DNA from: Clostridiales bacterium UBA4080
GTDB taxonomy: Bacteria; Bacillota; Clostridia; Lachnospirales; Vallitaleaceae
Assembly (NCBI GenBank): GCA_002381865.1
Contig: DFYO01000058.1
Location: 19,238 to 83,237 of the forward strand
DNA length: 64,000 nt
Reading direction: 5' to 3'
Under the pieces are notes generated by a model, which did not search any database, was not told the DNA's origin, and saw only the letters and a program-made list of their open reading frames with translations. How positions within the stretch are numbered: position 1 is the first letter of the stretch; every line of letters starts with the position of its first letter. Shown in pieces: positions 1 through 9,143 of the stretch. The translations under genes were made by a program, and so were the position numbers.

Positions 1-1
1 C

Positions 2-976
2 GCTAAAAACGAGCACGAAAAGAATTATCCTGCCAGCATTACAAAGCTTATGACTGCTTTATTAGGCTTTGAAGAAATCGGAACAAAGGATAACCTTTCT
101 TTTTCCAAAGAAGCTGTAATGAGTATAGAATATGGAAGCAGCCATATTGGAATCACAGAAGATGAAATATTGACATCTGACCAAGCCTTCCACGCACTTT
201 TATTAATGTCAGCTAATGAGGTTGCAAACGGTATAGCAGAAAACAGTAGCGGTTCCATTGAAAGCTTTATAGAGAGTATGAATAATAAGGCTAGGCAATT
301 AGGAGCAAATAATACTCATTTCGTAAACCCTCATGGATTACATGAGGAAAGCCACTATACAACCGCATATGATATGAGCATTATCACACGTGAGTTATTA
401 AAAATGCCAGAATTTCTAGAAATTATGGAAGATATTACTTATCAGATACCTATTACAAATAAATCTGAAGAAATTCGATATTTATCACAGCAGCATAAGA
501 TGATGAATGTTAAAAGAGATTCGTCTTTATACAGAAAAGATGTTATAGCAGGAAAAACCGGATATACAAATCAAGCAGGCCACACCTTAGTAACAGTTGC
601 AAGGCAGGAGGATAAAACCATAATTGTTGTATTATTAAAATCCAATGCTGAAAGCATGTATAAGGATACCTCAATGCTTTTGGATTATGGTTTTGAAAAT
701 ATATATATTAATAATATGATTAATTTTTTCGAACCAAATAATATGAACATTTTTTCTGTTAGCAATCCTTTTAAATTAAGTAACAACACCGAATTATCAA
801 AGCCTCACTCAAACAATATTGTTACTGCTTTTATTATATTAGGCTCAATAATTCTCTTTTTAATTTTTATAATTATTATTCTGTTGATTGCCAAAAAAAT
901 AAAAAGAAGAAAAAAAAATCATTACACTAATTATATTAACAAAAAAAGAAGTAAAAATACTAAATCTAAATCCTAA
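2..976 (+). CDS. D-alanyl-D-alanine carboxypeptidase (serine, DacF/PBP5-like), 5' end cut by window
   Basis: Serine peptidase of the penicillin-binding-protein S11 family, which trims the terminal D-Ala from peptidoglycan stem peptides outside the membrane. The reading frame is open to the window edge. The first in-window ATG at 50 is not the start, because the catalytic SxxK motif (PASITKLM) is encoded just before it. The SxN motif (SANEVANG) and the KTG motif (AGKTGYTNQ) follow in the right order. A long hydrophobic segment near the C-terminus, followed by a very Lys/Arg-rich tail, looks like a membrane anchor rather than the usual amphipathic helix. The signal peptide must lie upstream of the window. 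The gene lies 106 bases ahead of a two-component system on the same strand, which could regulate envelope genes, but no link is proven. Confidence 0.93.
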   Translation, partial: AKNEHEKNYPASITKLMTALLGFEEIGTKDNLSFSKEAVMSIEYGSSHIGITEDEILTSDQAFHALLLMSANEVANGIAENSSGSIESFIESMNNKARQLGANNTHFVNPHGLHEESHYTTAYDMSIITRELLKMPEFLEIMEDITYQIPITNKSEEIRYLSQQHKMMNVKRDSSLYRKDVIAGKTGYTNQAGHTLVTVARQEDKTIIVVLLKSNAESMYKDTSMLLDYGFENIYINNMINFFEPNNMNIFSVSNPFKLSNNTELSKPHSNNIVTAFIILGSIILFLIFIIIILLIAKKIKRRKKNHYTNYINKKRSKNTKSKS

Positions 977-1082
977 CAAATAACCCTTTCGTATTATTTT
1001 TTATTTTCCAATCCATCTTTTTTTAAGCTTGTTTTAAGGTTATAATATTATAATAAAAGCAAATATAAAAAAGAGGTTATTT

Positions 1083-1766
1083 ATGAAAATTCTAATTGTA
1101 GAAGATGAACTCCATCTTGCAGAAGCACTTGAGCAAATTTTAAAACGAGAGCATTATTCAATAGATATGGTTAATAATGGTATTGACGGACTTGACTATG
1201 CTTTGACTGATATTTATGATTTGATATTATTGGATATTATGCTTCCAAAATTAGATGGCATTTCCGTATTAAAATCTCTCCGCAAAAACAGTATAAATAC
1301 GCCAGTAATTATGCTTACTGCAAAAGGTGAGATTAGCGATAAGGTTTATGGTTTGGACTCTGGAGCCGATGATTACCTTGCAAAGCCCTTTGCAACTCAG
1401 GAACTTTTAGCTCGAGTAAGAGCGGCCGTAAGAAGAAAAGGTGAAATATCCCATGATGATCATTTGTCTGTTGGAGATATACAATTAAATCAGCAGAGTC
1501 TTAAATTATTTAAAGCCGATAAGGAAGTAAAGCTTACACTTAGAGAATATCAGCTTTTTGAACTTCTTATTATAAGAAAAAATGCAATTACCTCAAAGGA
1601 ATATATTATTGAAAAGCTTTGGGGCTTTGATTCAGAAGCTGAACACAACCATGTAGAGGTCTATATATCCTTTTTAAGAAAAAAACTCAACTTCATTAAT
1701 TCCAATGTATCCATTAATACTCAGCGCGGTTTAGGCTATTATCTGGAGGAAAACAAAAATGTTTGA
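1083..1766 (+). CDS. OmpR-family response regulator
   Basis: DNA-binding response regulator of 227 residues, normal for the OmpR/PhoB class. The receiver domain occupies about residues 1-115 with the phosphoacceptor Asp at 51 (LILLDIMLP), the acidic pair near residues 8-9 (VEDE), Thr in the MLTAK motif and the conserved Lys in YLAKPF. The C-terminal winged helix (about 125-225) has the typical TLREYQLFELL and TQRGLGYYLE elements. Its end overlaps the start of the histidine kinase gene by 8 bases, so the two are translationally coupled and form one signalling pair. The target genes cannot be read from the sequence. The upstream region is very AT-rich and has several TATAAT-like boxes without a well-spaced -35. 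Confidence 0.95.
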   Translation: MKILIVEDELHLAEALEQILKREHYSIDMVNNGIDGLDYALTDIYDLILLDIMLPKLDGISVLKSLRKNSINTPVIMLTAKGEISDKVYGLDSGADDYLAKPFATQELLARVRAAVRRKGEISHDDHLSVGDIQLNQQSLKLFKADKEVKLTLREYQLFELLIIRKNAITSKEYIIEKLWGFDSEAEHNHVEVYISFLRKKLNFINSNVSINTQRGLGYYLEENKNV

Positions 1767-3048
1767 AAAGCTAAGAAACAAACTATTATTACTTAATATT
1801 TCAATAATACTTGTTCTAATGCTATCTGCTTTTACAACTATTTTCTTAATAACATATAATACTGCAAACATTGAAATCGATAAAGAGCTTAACAGAATCA
1901 GTACTCTAAATGGTAAAACCAAAAGCGAAAACAAACCAGTTGATTTATTTGAAAAACCTAATTTTCCAATGCCTTCCGAAGAGAAAAATGAATTTCCTGA
2001 CTTTAATCCTCTACCTGAGCGTACAGTTTCCTTTGCAATTATTACTAATTCAAGCTGGAATATCCTAAACAAAATGTCTTTTTTTACCTTAGAGGATTCT
2101 TTATATACTGCTGCTGCTGAAGCTGCAAAAATCTCTGAAAGCAGAACAGGATACTTTGTTTTTGATAGCATATATTGGAATTATCTTATTAATTCACATG
2201 AAAGTGGATACAGAATTGTATATTTAGATACATCAGCGCACCATATTATGTTAAATAATATGCTCTTTGCTTTTTTTGTTGTTGCCACCCTTACAATAAT
2301 AATAATTTTTATAATCAGCCTATACCTTACTAACAAATCAATTCAGCCAATAAAAAATGCCTTCGAAAGACAAAAACAGTTTGTATCTGATGCCTCTCAC
2401 GAATTAAAAACTCCATTAGCAGTTATCTCTACTAATCTTGATTTAGTTTTAAACAATGATTCTGAAACTATTAAATCTCAAGAAAAATGGCTCCTTTACA
2501 TTAAAACTGAAATACTTAGAATGTCTAAACTAACCAACGATTTACTATATCTTGCACAGGCTGACAACATAAAAAAATCTGTATCTTCAAATAAATTCAA
2601 CTTAAGTAATCAGCTAGAAAGCATAGTCCTTTCAATGGAAGCTCTTGCCTTTGAAAAAAGCATTAGAATTGATTACTATATCAATCCTGGTATTGAGTTT
2701 TTCGGAAATCAAGAACAAATATCTCAGGTAATACTTATTCTTATTGATAATGCAATAAAATATACTCCTGAAAATGGTGTTATTAACATATCCTTGAGTA
2801 AGGACACACATTTTATCATTTTCAAAACAACTAATTCCGGACTAGGTATCCCGTCAAATGAACTTGATAAAATATTTGATCGTTTCTATCGATTTGATTC
2901 TTCTCGCAATAAGGATTGCGAAGGCTTTGGATTAGGTCTTCCTATTGCACAATCCATAATTAAAAATCATAACGGAAAAATCAGCGCTGAAAGTGTTAAA
3001 GACAGCACTACAAGCTTTATAGTTAAGCTACCCCTTACTCACAAATAG
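1759..3048 (+). CDS. Sensor histidine kinase, partner of the upstream response regulator
   Basis: Membrane histidine kinase of 429 residues. Transmembrane helices lie at about 12-33 and 166-190, with an extracytoplasmic sensor region between them that I do not assign to a family. The HisKA dimerisation domain carries the phosphorylated His at 214 (DASHELKTPLAV). The ATP-binding domain has the N box (LIDNAIKYTP), a G1-like segment (SGLGIPSNE), the F box (IFDRFYR) and the G2 box (GFGLGLPIA). The start codon overlaps the regulator gene and is preceded by CTGGAGGA inside that gene. The ligand is unknown. Confidence 0.95.
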   Translation: MFEKLRNKLLLLNISIILVLMLSAFTTIFLITYNTANIEIDKELNRISTLNGKTKSENKPVDLFEKPNFPMPSEEKNEFPDFNPLPERTVSFAIITNSSWNILNKMSFFTLEDSLYTAAAEAAKISESRTGYFVFDSIYWNYLINSHESGYRIVYLDTSAHHIMLNNMLFAFFVVATLTIIIIFIISLYLTNKSIQPIKNAFERQKQFVSDASHELKTPLAVISTNLDLVLNNDSETIKSQEKWLLYIKTEILRMSKLTNDLLYLAQADNIKKSVSSNKFNLSNQLESIVLSMEALAFEKSIRIDYYINPGIEFFGNQEQISQVILILIDNAIKYTPENGVINISLSKDTHFIIFKTTNSGLGIPSNELDKIFDRFYRFDSSRNKDCEGFGLGLPIAQSIIKNHNGKISAESVKDSTTSFIVKLPLTHK

Positions 3049-3078
3049 TCTAATCTGTTATTTCTTTGTTAAAGGCTA

Positions 3079-3133
3079 CAGGCTCCGCCTTTTACAGCCA
3101 GTTTAGAAAACTGCTTGTAAAAGGCGGAGCCTG
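3079..3133. terminator. Long GC-rich hairpin between convergent genes
   Basis: An 18-bp perfect inverted repeat (3079-3096 with 3116-3133, core GGCTCCGCC/GGCGGAGCC) encloses a second 6-bp stem (CAGTTT/AAACTG). It lies between the convergent kinase and asd genes and probably acts as a bidirectional terminator, although there is no strong T run on either side. Its GC content is far above that of the surroundings, so it may also be a dispersed palindromic repeat. Confidence 0.6.
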
Positions 3134-3167
3134 CTTGCGTTATGCTTATTAAATTATAATTTTTAAA

Positions 3168-4253
3168 CTATTTTGCTGAAATATATCCTTCTGCTACTAA
3201 GAGCTCAGCAATTAATACTGCACCACCTGCTGCTCCCCTTAAAGTGTTGTGTGATAATCCTATGAATTTATAATCATAGATATGGTCTTTTCTAAGTCGT
3301 CCTAATGATATTCCCATTCCATTTTCATAATCTCTGTCCAATTTAGTTTGAGGTCTGTTATCCTCTTCCATATATTGGATAAATTGTTTTGGAGCATTTG
3401 GCAGCTCTAATTCCTGTGGTCTTCCACTATATTCCTTAGCAAGCTTAATAAGCTCCTCTACAGAGGTTTCCTTTTCAAACTTAACTGAAACTGCCGCCAT
3501 ATGACCATCTGCTGCTGCTACTCTTATACATTGTGCGGAAATAACTGGTTCTTCTGCATTAACAATTTCATCTCCAACAATTTTACCCCAAACCTTAAGG
3601 GGTTCTTTTTCACTTTTTTCTTCTTCTCCGCCAATATAAGGAATTACATTATCTACCATTTCTGGCCATGTATCAAACGTTTTTCCAGCACCTGAAATCG
3701 CCTGATATGTACATATAACAGCTTCTTTAATTCCAAGCTCTTTCCAAGCAGCCATAATCGGAACATAGCTTTGAATAGAACAATTTGGCTTTACTGCAAT
3801 AAATCCTCTCTTAGTATTAAGCCTTTTTCTTTGAGCTTCAATTATTTTTATATGCTCATTATTAACCTCTGGAATTACCATAGGTACATCTTTTGTTCCT
3901 CTGTGAGCTGAATTATTGGATACAACTGGTATTTCAGCTTTTGCATATGCTTCTTCTAATTCCTTTGTAGCTTGTTTGTCCATATCAATTGCACAGAAAA
4001 CAAAATCTACATCTTGACCTATTTTTTTGATATTCATAGCATCCTCTACTATCATATTGCCAATAAAATCAGGAATATCAATACTTTGAGCCCATCTTGA
4101 CCCAACCGCCTCATTATATGTTTTACCCGCAGATCTAGGGCTAGCTGCAAGTAATACAATATCAAACCAAGGATGATTGTATAATAAAGTTATAAATTTT
4201 TGTCCAACCATTCCGGTTGCTCCAACGATACCAACTTTTAATTTGTTTTCCAT
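3168..4253 (-). CDS. asd: Aspartate-semialdehyde dehydrogenase, archaeal/fungal type
   Basis: NADPH-dependent reduction of aspartyl phosphate to aspartate semialdehyde, the branch point to lysine/diaminopimelate, threonine and methionine. The 361-residue protein starts with the Rossmann motif VGIVGATGMVGQ. The catalytic Cys is at 158 in KPNCSIQ, followed by the dimerisation/catalytic domain with ISGAGKTFDTW and the late His-containing segment IGLSHNTLRGAAGGA. This sequence type belongs to the archaeal/fungal branch rather than the usual bacterial Asd. It stands alone, with its own promoter (4331-4359) and a palindrome over the -35 region, and it converges on the sensor kinase gene. Confidence 0.95.
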   Translation of the reverse strand: MENKLKVGIVGATGMVGQKFITLLYNHPWFDIVLLAASPRSAGKTYNEAVGSRWAQSIDIPDFIGNMIVEDAMNIKKIGQDVDFVFCAIDMDKQATKELEEAYAKAEIPVVSNNSAHRGTKDVPMVIPEVNNEHIKIIEAQRKRLNTKRGFIAVKPNCSIQSYVPIMAAWKELGIKEAVICTYQAISGAGKTFDTWPEMVDNVIPYIGGEEEKSEKEPLKVWGKIVGDEIVNAEEPVISAQCIRVAAADGHMAAVSVKFEKETSVEELIKLAKEYSGRPQELELPNAPKQFIQYMEEDNRPQTKLDRDYENGMGISLGRLRKDHIYDYKFIGLSHNTLRGAAGGAVLIAELLVAEGYISAK

Positions 4254-4330
4254 TTTTTCTTTACCTCTATTCTTTATAATTTTAAAATCAAAATGTTCTT
4301 ATAGCAAAGACATTTGTTTTCACTAGACGT

Positions 4331-4359
4331 ATTTTATCACGTTTATTACTAAAAATCAA
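4331..4359 (-). promoter_or_regulatory. Sigma-A type promoter for asd
   Basis: On the minus strand a -35 TTGATT (4354-4359) and a -10 TAAAAT (4331-4336) are separated by 17 bases. A TG dinucleotide one base before the -10 gives an extended -10. The asd start codon lies about 80 bases downstream. Confidence 0.6.
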
Positions 4360-4374
4360 TCCCAAATTTAGTAA
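4346..4374. promoter_or_regulatory. Inverted repeat over the asd -35 box, possible operator
   Basis: Perfect 8-bp arms TTACTAAA (4346-4353) and TTTAGTAA (4367-4374), 13 bases apart. They bracket the -35 hexamer of the asd promoter, which is where a dimeric repressor would block polymerase. The cognate regulator is not identified. The site could also be chance in AT-rich DNA. Confidence 0.4.
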
Positions 4375-4462
4375 TTTTTGCTATTTATAGTCTTTTGTAT
4401 AATAATATATTATATCCCTGAAAAAACAAATTTTATTAAGCAAAACTACCATATATGCTTTG

Positions 4463-5659
4463 TTAATCTCTGTTAAGATCTTCAATTTTAATATATTCCC
4501 CACTATATATACCTGAATCTTTTAAAACCTGCATAAAGGATTCAACAATAATAGGATTTCTCATTTGCTCAAATGCCTTTAATCCAAAAATTGTAACCTC
4601 CATACCAACTTCAATTTCTACATTTGAAATAGCTCCGTTATTAGTAACATAGCATATCAAGTCTGGACCCATAGCCCAGATTTTTTTGTCATTTATTACT
4701 GCAAAAAGGTTTTCATTAACGTAAGAAAGTTTCATTGTATTATTGTAATAATCTTCAATCAATACATATCCATAATCAAGCCCATTTTCACTTGCAATAA
4801 CAGATTTTTTTACCTCAACAGGTTTTTTCACTTCAATAACCCTTGCTTTTTCAAATGTAAAATATGTCCATCCAACTGCATTCAAAAATGCTTTTAAGCT
4901 ATCCGCTGGAAGCTGGTTTGAATCGGTAATGAGCGAAGCTCTAATTGCTTTTCCTATTTGATAGGTTAAAGAAAGGGTACCTGATATCGTGTTTTGTATA
5001 ACTTGTTTTCCATTTAAAAGATAAAGGGCCAAACCTCCCATCCCTCCAAATTCCTCTGTTTCACATATTTCTAAAGCATAGCTTTCAAGCTTGTCAGGAA
5101 CATCCTTTTTATCAATGCCTTCAATGTTAATAATATTACATATTTCTGCTTGTACTGTTTCTTGAGTGCTTCCGTTCGCTAACGCTGCAGGAGTTGCATC
5201 ACAGGCTAAGGCATAGGTTGTATTTTGAATTTTAGGAACAGCTCTTCCAGCTCCATCTGAATCTACTACGACTATTCCTTTCTTAATTGCTGTCATAATA
5301 GGAACCATACTGTTACCGGCTCCAATTTCAATTGCAAGAGCAAAATCAAGCTTTCTGTTAGGTACATATAATTCAAGTGAATTAAAAGCCTTTAAGGGTG
5401 AATTCATATCTATTCCCTTAGTACCTTGGCTCGGTGAGCCCATAAAAGCAACTACTGCGCCAAACAAATCTTCACGTTTCTGTATCTCATCTGTAGAAAT
5501 GACTACAACCTCGCCTCCGTCCTTTAATATTTCCTCCAACATTTCTTCTCCTGCTGCAATAGGCCCTCCGCCTCCGCTTCCAAGGAATGCTCCCCCCTGA
5601 ATTATATTCAGAAAATCTTCCTTTCCTCTAAGTACATTTATTCTTGATACTTTCTCCAT
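4463..5659 (-). CDS. DUF917 family protein (hydantoinase-associated type)
   Basis: Member of the DUF917 family, often encoded beside hydantoinases and in some cases linked to S-methyl-thiohydantoin metabolism. The enzymatic role here is unknown. The N-terminal glycine-rich signature FLGSGGGGP at about residue 25 is diagnostic, followed by typical family segments (EIGAGNSM, DSDGAGRAVP). I place the start at the second Met (MEKVSRINVL). An ATG 15 bases upstream lies within the ribosome site GGAGG, which sits 8 bases ahead of the chosen ATG. That gives 398 residues, near full family length. No hydantoinase partner (HyuA/HyuB) is next to it. It lies downstream of the thiamine genes in the same direction but 116 bases away, so co-transcription is uncertain. 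Confidence 0.88.
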   Translation of the reverse strand: MEKVSRINVLRGKEDFLNIIQGGAFLGSGGGGPIAAGEEMLEEILKDGGEVVVISTDEIQKREDLFGAVVAFMGSPSQGTKGIDMNSPLKAFNSLELYVPNRKLDFALAIEIGAGNSMVPIMTAIKKGIVVVDSDGAGRAVPKIQNTTYALACDATPAALANGSTQETVQAEICNIINIEGIDKKDVPDKLESYALEICETEEFGGMGGLALYLLNGKQVIQNTISGTLSLTYQIGKAIRASLITDSNQLPADSLKAFLNAVGWTYFTFEKARVIEVKKPVEVKKSVIASENGLDYGYVLIEDYYNNTMKLSYVNENLFAVINDKKIWAMGPDLICYVTNNGAISNVEIEVGMEVTIFGLKAFEQMRNPIIVESFMQVLKDSGIYSGEYIKIEDLNRD

Positions 5660-5775
5660 ATTGTCATCCTCCATATATTTAATAATAATAGAATAACAAA
5701 CAGTTAATTTTATTACAATATTAAAAAAATTTCAAATTATTGTTTTTAAATTAGTAAAGGATTTCAAACAAAATA

Positions 5776-6462
5776 CTATAAATGCACTTCTAAATTAATA
5801 TCCTCCAAATCGGAGAAGCCACAAATATTTTTTAATTTTTTTATTTTGCCTTTTATATCTTCTGCTTCAGTAATTTCTGTTACTAAACAGATACACTCTG
5901 CTCCTGCTTCTCTAATTTTTTGAATATTATTTTCTTTTATTCCTCCAATTGCTACGAACAAAATATCAATTGTATCAATAACCTCTTTCATATACTTAAT
6001 CCCAACTGGATCACATACGTTTTTCTTTGTAAATGTTTTGAAAATAGGTCCTACTCCAATATAGTCAGCTCCACTTTCCTTTGCTTTTCTCGCTTGATTT
6101 ATGTTATGTGTTGATACTCCGATTATCATTTTGTCACCAACTAAACTCCTTGCATCCTCAATTGGTAAATCATCCTGTCCAATATGTATTCCATCAGCTT
6201 TAGATAATATTGCAATATCTATATCATCATTAACAATAAAAATACCGTCCTCTCTTTTAACCATTTCACTTATTATTTTGCATTCCCTAAGTTTTTCAAG
6301 CTTTTCTTTATTCTTCTCTCTGTATTGAATTATTTTAATTCCTGCCTCTAGCATTTCTTCTACAACTTTAATATTACTCCTGCCTCTTGAATGCTCCTGA
6401 TCAGTTATGCAATATATACTGTTTTTAAAGTGTTTTTGTAATTTAATATCCTTAATATCCAT
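5776..6462 (-). CDS. thiE: Thiamine phosphate synthase
   Basis: Joins HMP-diphosphate and thiazole phosphate to give thiamine phosphate, the last joining step of the pathway. The 228-residue TIM barrel shows the family motifs in order: IQYREKN (diphosphate binding), FIVNDDIDIA, GIHIGQDDLP, IGVSTHN, YIGVGPIFKT with Thr and Lys after it, and VAIGGI. The last 25 residues are an unusual extra tail. The start codon lies 11 bases inside the end of thiF, so translation is coupled. It is the last gene of the TPP-riboswitch operon. Confidence 0.95.
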   Translation of the reverse strand: MDIKDIKLQKHFKNSIYCITDQEHSRGRSNIKVVEEMLEAGIKIIQYREKNKEKLEKLRECKIISEMVKREDGIFIVNDDIDIAILSKADGIHIGQDDLPIEDARSLVGDKMIIGVSTHNINQARKAKESGADYIGVGPIFKTFTKKNVCDPVGIKYMKEVIDTIDILFVAIGGIKENNIQKIREAGAECICLVTEITEAEDIKGKIKKLKNICGFSDLEDINLEVHL

Positions 6463-7066
6463 TTTTGATTGTCCTTTCTAAAATTATATCTGCTTGTTTT
6501 GCTGCTGCAATAATTACCCTTGGTGCAAAGGGCGGATTATTATAATCCACTTGACTTTTCAAATCTCCTACTATATAAAAATTTTCTTTAATTCTATGCG
6601 TTATTATTTCATCGCAATTACCTGTCCCTCCGATACCTGACGCACCAATAAGAAAAATGTTTTTATTTGAAAAAAAATCATATACTGTTTTTTTAGATTC
6701 TATAAGATCAAAAGCTTCTAATATAATATCACAGTCGAAAAAATATTTTGATATATTTGCGGCTGTTATTTTATCTGTAACAAGGCTTACATTAATGCTT
6801 TCATTAATTGCTTCTAAGTTTGTTTTAAGTGCTAGCACTTTTTTTTCTCCAATCTGATCTTTAAAATAAAACTGGCGATTAAGATTACTTGCTTCAACTT
6901 TGTCAAAGTCTGCAAACACAAAATTTCCAAAGCCGCTTCTTGCCAGAAAGCTGGCTGCATTTGAGCCCAATCCGCCAGCTCCTAATATTGCAATTTTAGT
7001 TTTTTTAATTTTGTCTAACTGTTCTTTAGTTAAATACTTCTTCAAACCGTATTCAAGCTTACTCAT
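6452..7066 (-). CDS. thiF: Sulfur carrier protein adenylyltransferase ThiF (short form)
   Basis: E1-like enzyme that adenylates the C-terminal Gly of ThiS so that it can accept sulfur. The nucleotide-binding motif ILGAGGLGSNAA lies near residue 30, followed by the acidic loop ADFDKVEASNLNRQF, which holds the Arg that contacts ATP. The protein has 204 residues and no CxxC zinc pair. It therefore matches the short ThiF branch common in anaerobic Bacillota rather than the E. coli enzyme. The ribosome site AAGGAGA overlaps the end of thiH, and thiE overlaps its 3' end. Confidence 0.92.
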   Translation of the reverse strand: MSKLEYGLKKYLTKEQLDKIKKTKIAILGAGGLGSNAASFLARSGFGNFVFADFDKVEASNLNRQFYFKDQIGEKKVLALKTNLEAINESINVSLVTDKITAANISKYFFDCDIILEAFDLIESKKTVYDFFSNKNIFLIGASGIGGTGNCDEIITHRIKENFYIVGDLKSQVDYNNPPFAPRVIIAAAKQADIILERTIKNGY

Positions 7067-7075
7067 AATCTCTCC

Positions 7076-8176
7076 TTATGCATACCAATCCTTAAATATT
7101 GGTTGAAAACCTGATTTTTTTATTGCCTTATAAAAATCTTCAACACATCTGGTATCTGAAATTTCAAATTGAGCCTCTTTATTTTCATTATCTAAATGTC
7201 CTCCTACAGATGTCATTGATCCTGCAGACATTTTCGTAACCCCTAGATTTATTAGGTTATTTCTAAGATACTCACTTTCTCGAGTCGAAATAGTAATTCC
7301 GGCTCTGTTCAGGTAAATTCTTGCTGCTAATATCATTTGAACCAGGTCTTTATCTTCAACAATTGAATTTGGCTGAAAGCTGCCTGAATATGGTCTTAAT
7401 CTCGGAAAGCTAATGCTGATTTCCGTATCTAAATATTTGTTTTGTAAATAGCTCGCATGAATTCCTGTATAAAAGGCTTCTTTTCTCCAATCATCTAGCC
7501 CTAAAAGTGCTCCAATATTTACTGTTCTTATTCCTGCCATACACGCTCTTTCAGGAGCATCTAGTCTATATTCATAATTACTTTTAGGCCCTTTTGGATG
7601 AACCTGTGAATAGATATTCCTATTATAGGTTTCCTGATAAACTGTCAGCCCGTCAACCCCTATTTCAGCCATTTTATTATATTCCTCTTGAGATAATGAA
7701 TAAACCTCAAGACTTACTGATGGAAAATATCTTTTAATGATTTTGATTGACTTTTCAAGATAATCAATTCCTGAATTTAATCTATCATCTCCAGTTAAGA
7801 GTAGGATATGCTTAAAACCAAGTTCTTTAATATTGATTGACTCTTTTTCGATTTCTTCTGTTGTCAGCTTTCTTCTAGATATCGTATTATCCTTATGAAA
7901 GCTACAGTATGCGCATTGATTTGTGCAGTAATTTGATAAATACATAGGTGTATACAGTAAAATTGTTCTGCCGAAAAATTTCCTTGTAATACTACTTGCT
8001 TTAACCGCCATTTCTTCCAAATATTCTTGTGCTATTGGAGACAATAAAGCCAAGTAATCCATTGTAGATATAGTTTGTTTTTTCAGTATTTTCTCGATTT
8101 GCTTGTTTTTTATTCCTATGAAAAAGCTTTCGTAATCGAAGCCTTCATATTTATCTAACTCTTTAATAAAGCTCAT
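7076..8176 (-). CDS. thiH: 2-iminoacetate synthase (tyrosine lyase), radical SAM
   Basis: Cleaves tyrosine to dehydroglycine and p-cresol to supply the thiazole precursor. This is the anaerobic alternative to the ThiO glycine oxidase. The radical-SAM cluster motif CxxxCxxC (YCTNQCAYCSF) lies near residue 90, and the C-terminal BATS-type region is present (SAGSMTSVGGH). The start is set at the Met of MSFIKELDKY because AGGAG lies 8 bases before it. A longer frame would add ten residues without a ribosome site. It forms an operon with thiG upstream (87 bases) and thiF downstream (9 bases). Its presence argues for an anaerobic host. Confidence 0.95.
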   Translation of the reverse strand: MSFIKELDKYEGFDYESFFIGIKNKQIEKILKKQTISTMDYLALLSPIAQEYLEEMAVKASSITRKFFGRTILLYTPMYLSNYCTNQCAYCSFHKDNTISRRKLTTEEIEKESINIKELGFKHILLLTGDDRLNSGIDYLEKSIKIIKRYFPSVSLEVYSLSQEEYNKMAEIGVDGLTVYQETYNRNIYSQVHPKGPKSNYEYRLDAPERACMAGIRTVNIGALLGLDDWRKEAFYTGIHASYLQNKYLDTEISISFPRLRPYSGSFQPNSIVEDKDLVQMILAARIYLNRAGITISTRESEYLRNNLINLGVTKMSAGSMTSVGGHLDNENKEAQFEISDTRCVEDFYKAIKKSGFQPIFKDWYA

Positions 8177-8263
8177 AATTAAGTCTCCTAAATAATAAAT
8201 ATCCATTCTTTTTTAAATAAAAAATATAAATATTTCAGTATTCCTTTAATACTACTGTAATTT

Positions 8264-9034
8264 TTATCTTAAAAATCCTGTTAACGGTGAGGATGCATTT
8301 GCTTTTATAGAAGAGGGGCCAATACCTGAGAGATAACCTTCTCTTCCGGCAATTACAGCATGTTTAAAAGCTCTTGCCATTAAAATAGGATTTTCGGAGC
8401 TTGCTATAGCTGTATTTAACAAGCAAGCTGCTGCTCCCATTTCCATTGCCTGACACGCATCCGATGGCTTTCCAATTCCGGCATCAACTATAATCGGCAG
8501 CTCAATCTCTTCTATTAGTATTTTAATCAGCTCTTTGGTCTTTATTCCTCTGTTAGTTCCAATTGGTGCACCTAATGGCATGACTGCAGCTGCTCCTGCT
8601 TTTTCAAGTCTTTTTGCAAGCATTAAATCCGGACTAATATATGGAAGAACAACAAACCCCTCATCAGCTAATATCTGAGTAGCCTTGAGAGTTTCTATTC
8701 CATCGGGCAGCAAATATTTTTGATCAGAAATAACCTCGATTTTAATCCAATTACCACATCCTGCTGCCCTTGCTATTCTTGCAATTCTAACTGCTTCCTT
8801 TGCATCTCTTGCTCCGGAGGTGTTTGGTAATAGCTGAATGTTTTTAGGTATGTAATTCAAGACATTTTCAGTTTCAGAGTCAAAATCAATTCTTCTTAAA
8901 GCTACTGTTATTACACTGGAACCAGATTGCTCTAAAATATCAGTAATCATACTATCATCTGAATATTTCCCCGTACCCACAAACAATCTGCTTTTTAAAG
9001 GTACTTTTCCTATTATTAAATCATCATTATTCAT
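8264..9034 (-). CDS. thiG: Thiazole synthase
   Basis: Condenses deoxyxylulose phosphate, dehydroglycine and ThiS-thiocarboxylate into the thiazole phosphate. The 256-residue TIM barrel has the Schiff-base Lys in IKIEVISD and family motifs FVGTGKY near the N-terminus, [25 protein letters not shown] and [11 protein letters not shown]. The ribosome site GAGG lies 8 bases ahead of the ATG. It sits between thiS and thiH, matching the known ThiG-ThiH complex. Confidence 0.96.
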   Translation of the reverse strand: MNNDDLIIGKVPLKSRLFVGTGKYSDDSMITDILEQSGSSVITVALRRIDFDSETENVLNYIPKNIQLLPNTSGARDAKEAVRIARIARAAGCGNWIKIEVISDQKYLLPDGIETLKATQILADEGFVVLPYISPDLMLAKRLEKAGAAAVMPLGAPIGTNRGIKTKELIKILIEEIELPIIVDAGIGKPSDACQAMEMGAAACLLNTAIASSENPILMARAFKHAVIAGREGYLSGIGPSSIKANASSPLTGFLR

Positions 9035-9143
9035 ATTATTAACCTCAACTTTCTGCTTGTAATTTTATTAAGATTTATACATCAGCCATAACTTTAAGCT
9101 TATATTAAAGCATAATCCTATAGTGCTTATTTAACTATTTTTT

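Noticed and set aside
4254..4462. Lysine riboswitch before asd
   Set aside because: The leader is about 70 bases after the inferred start and has no L-box elements. Only a palindrome over the promoter is visible.
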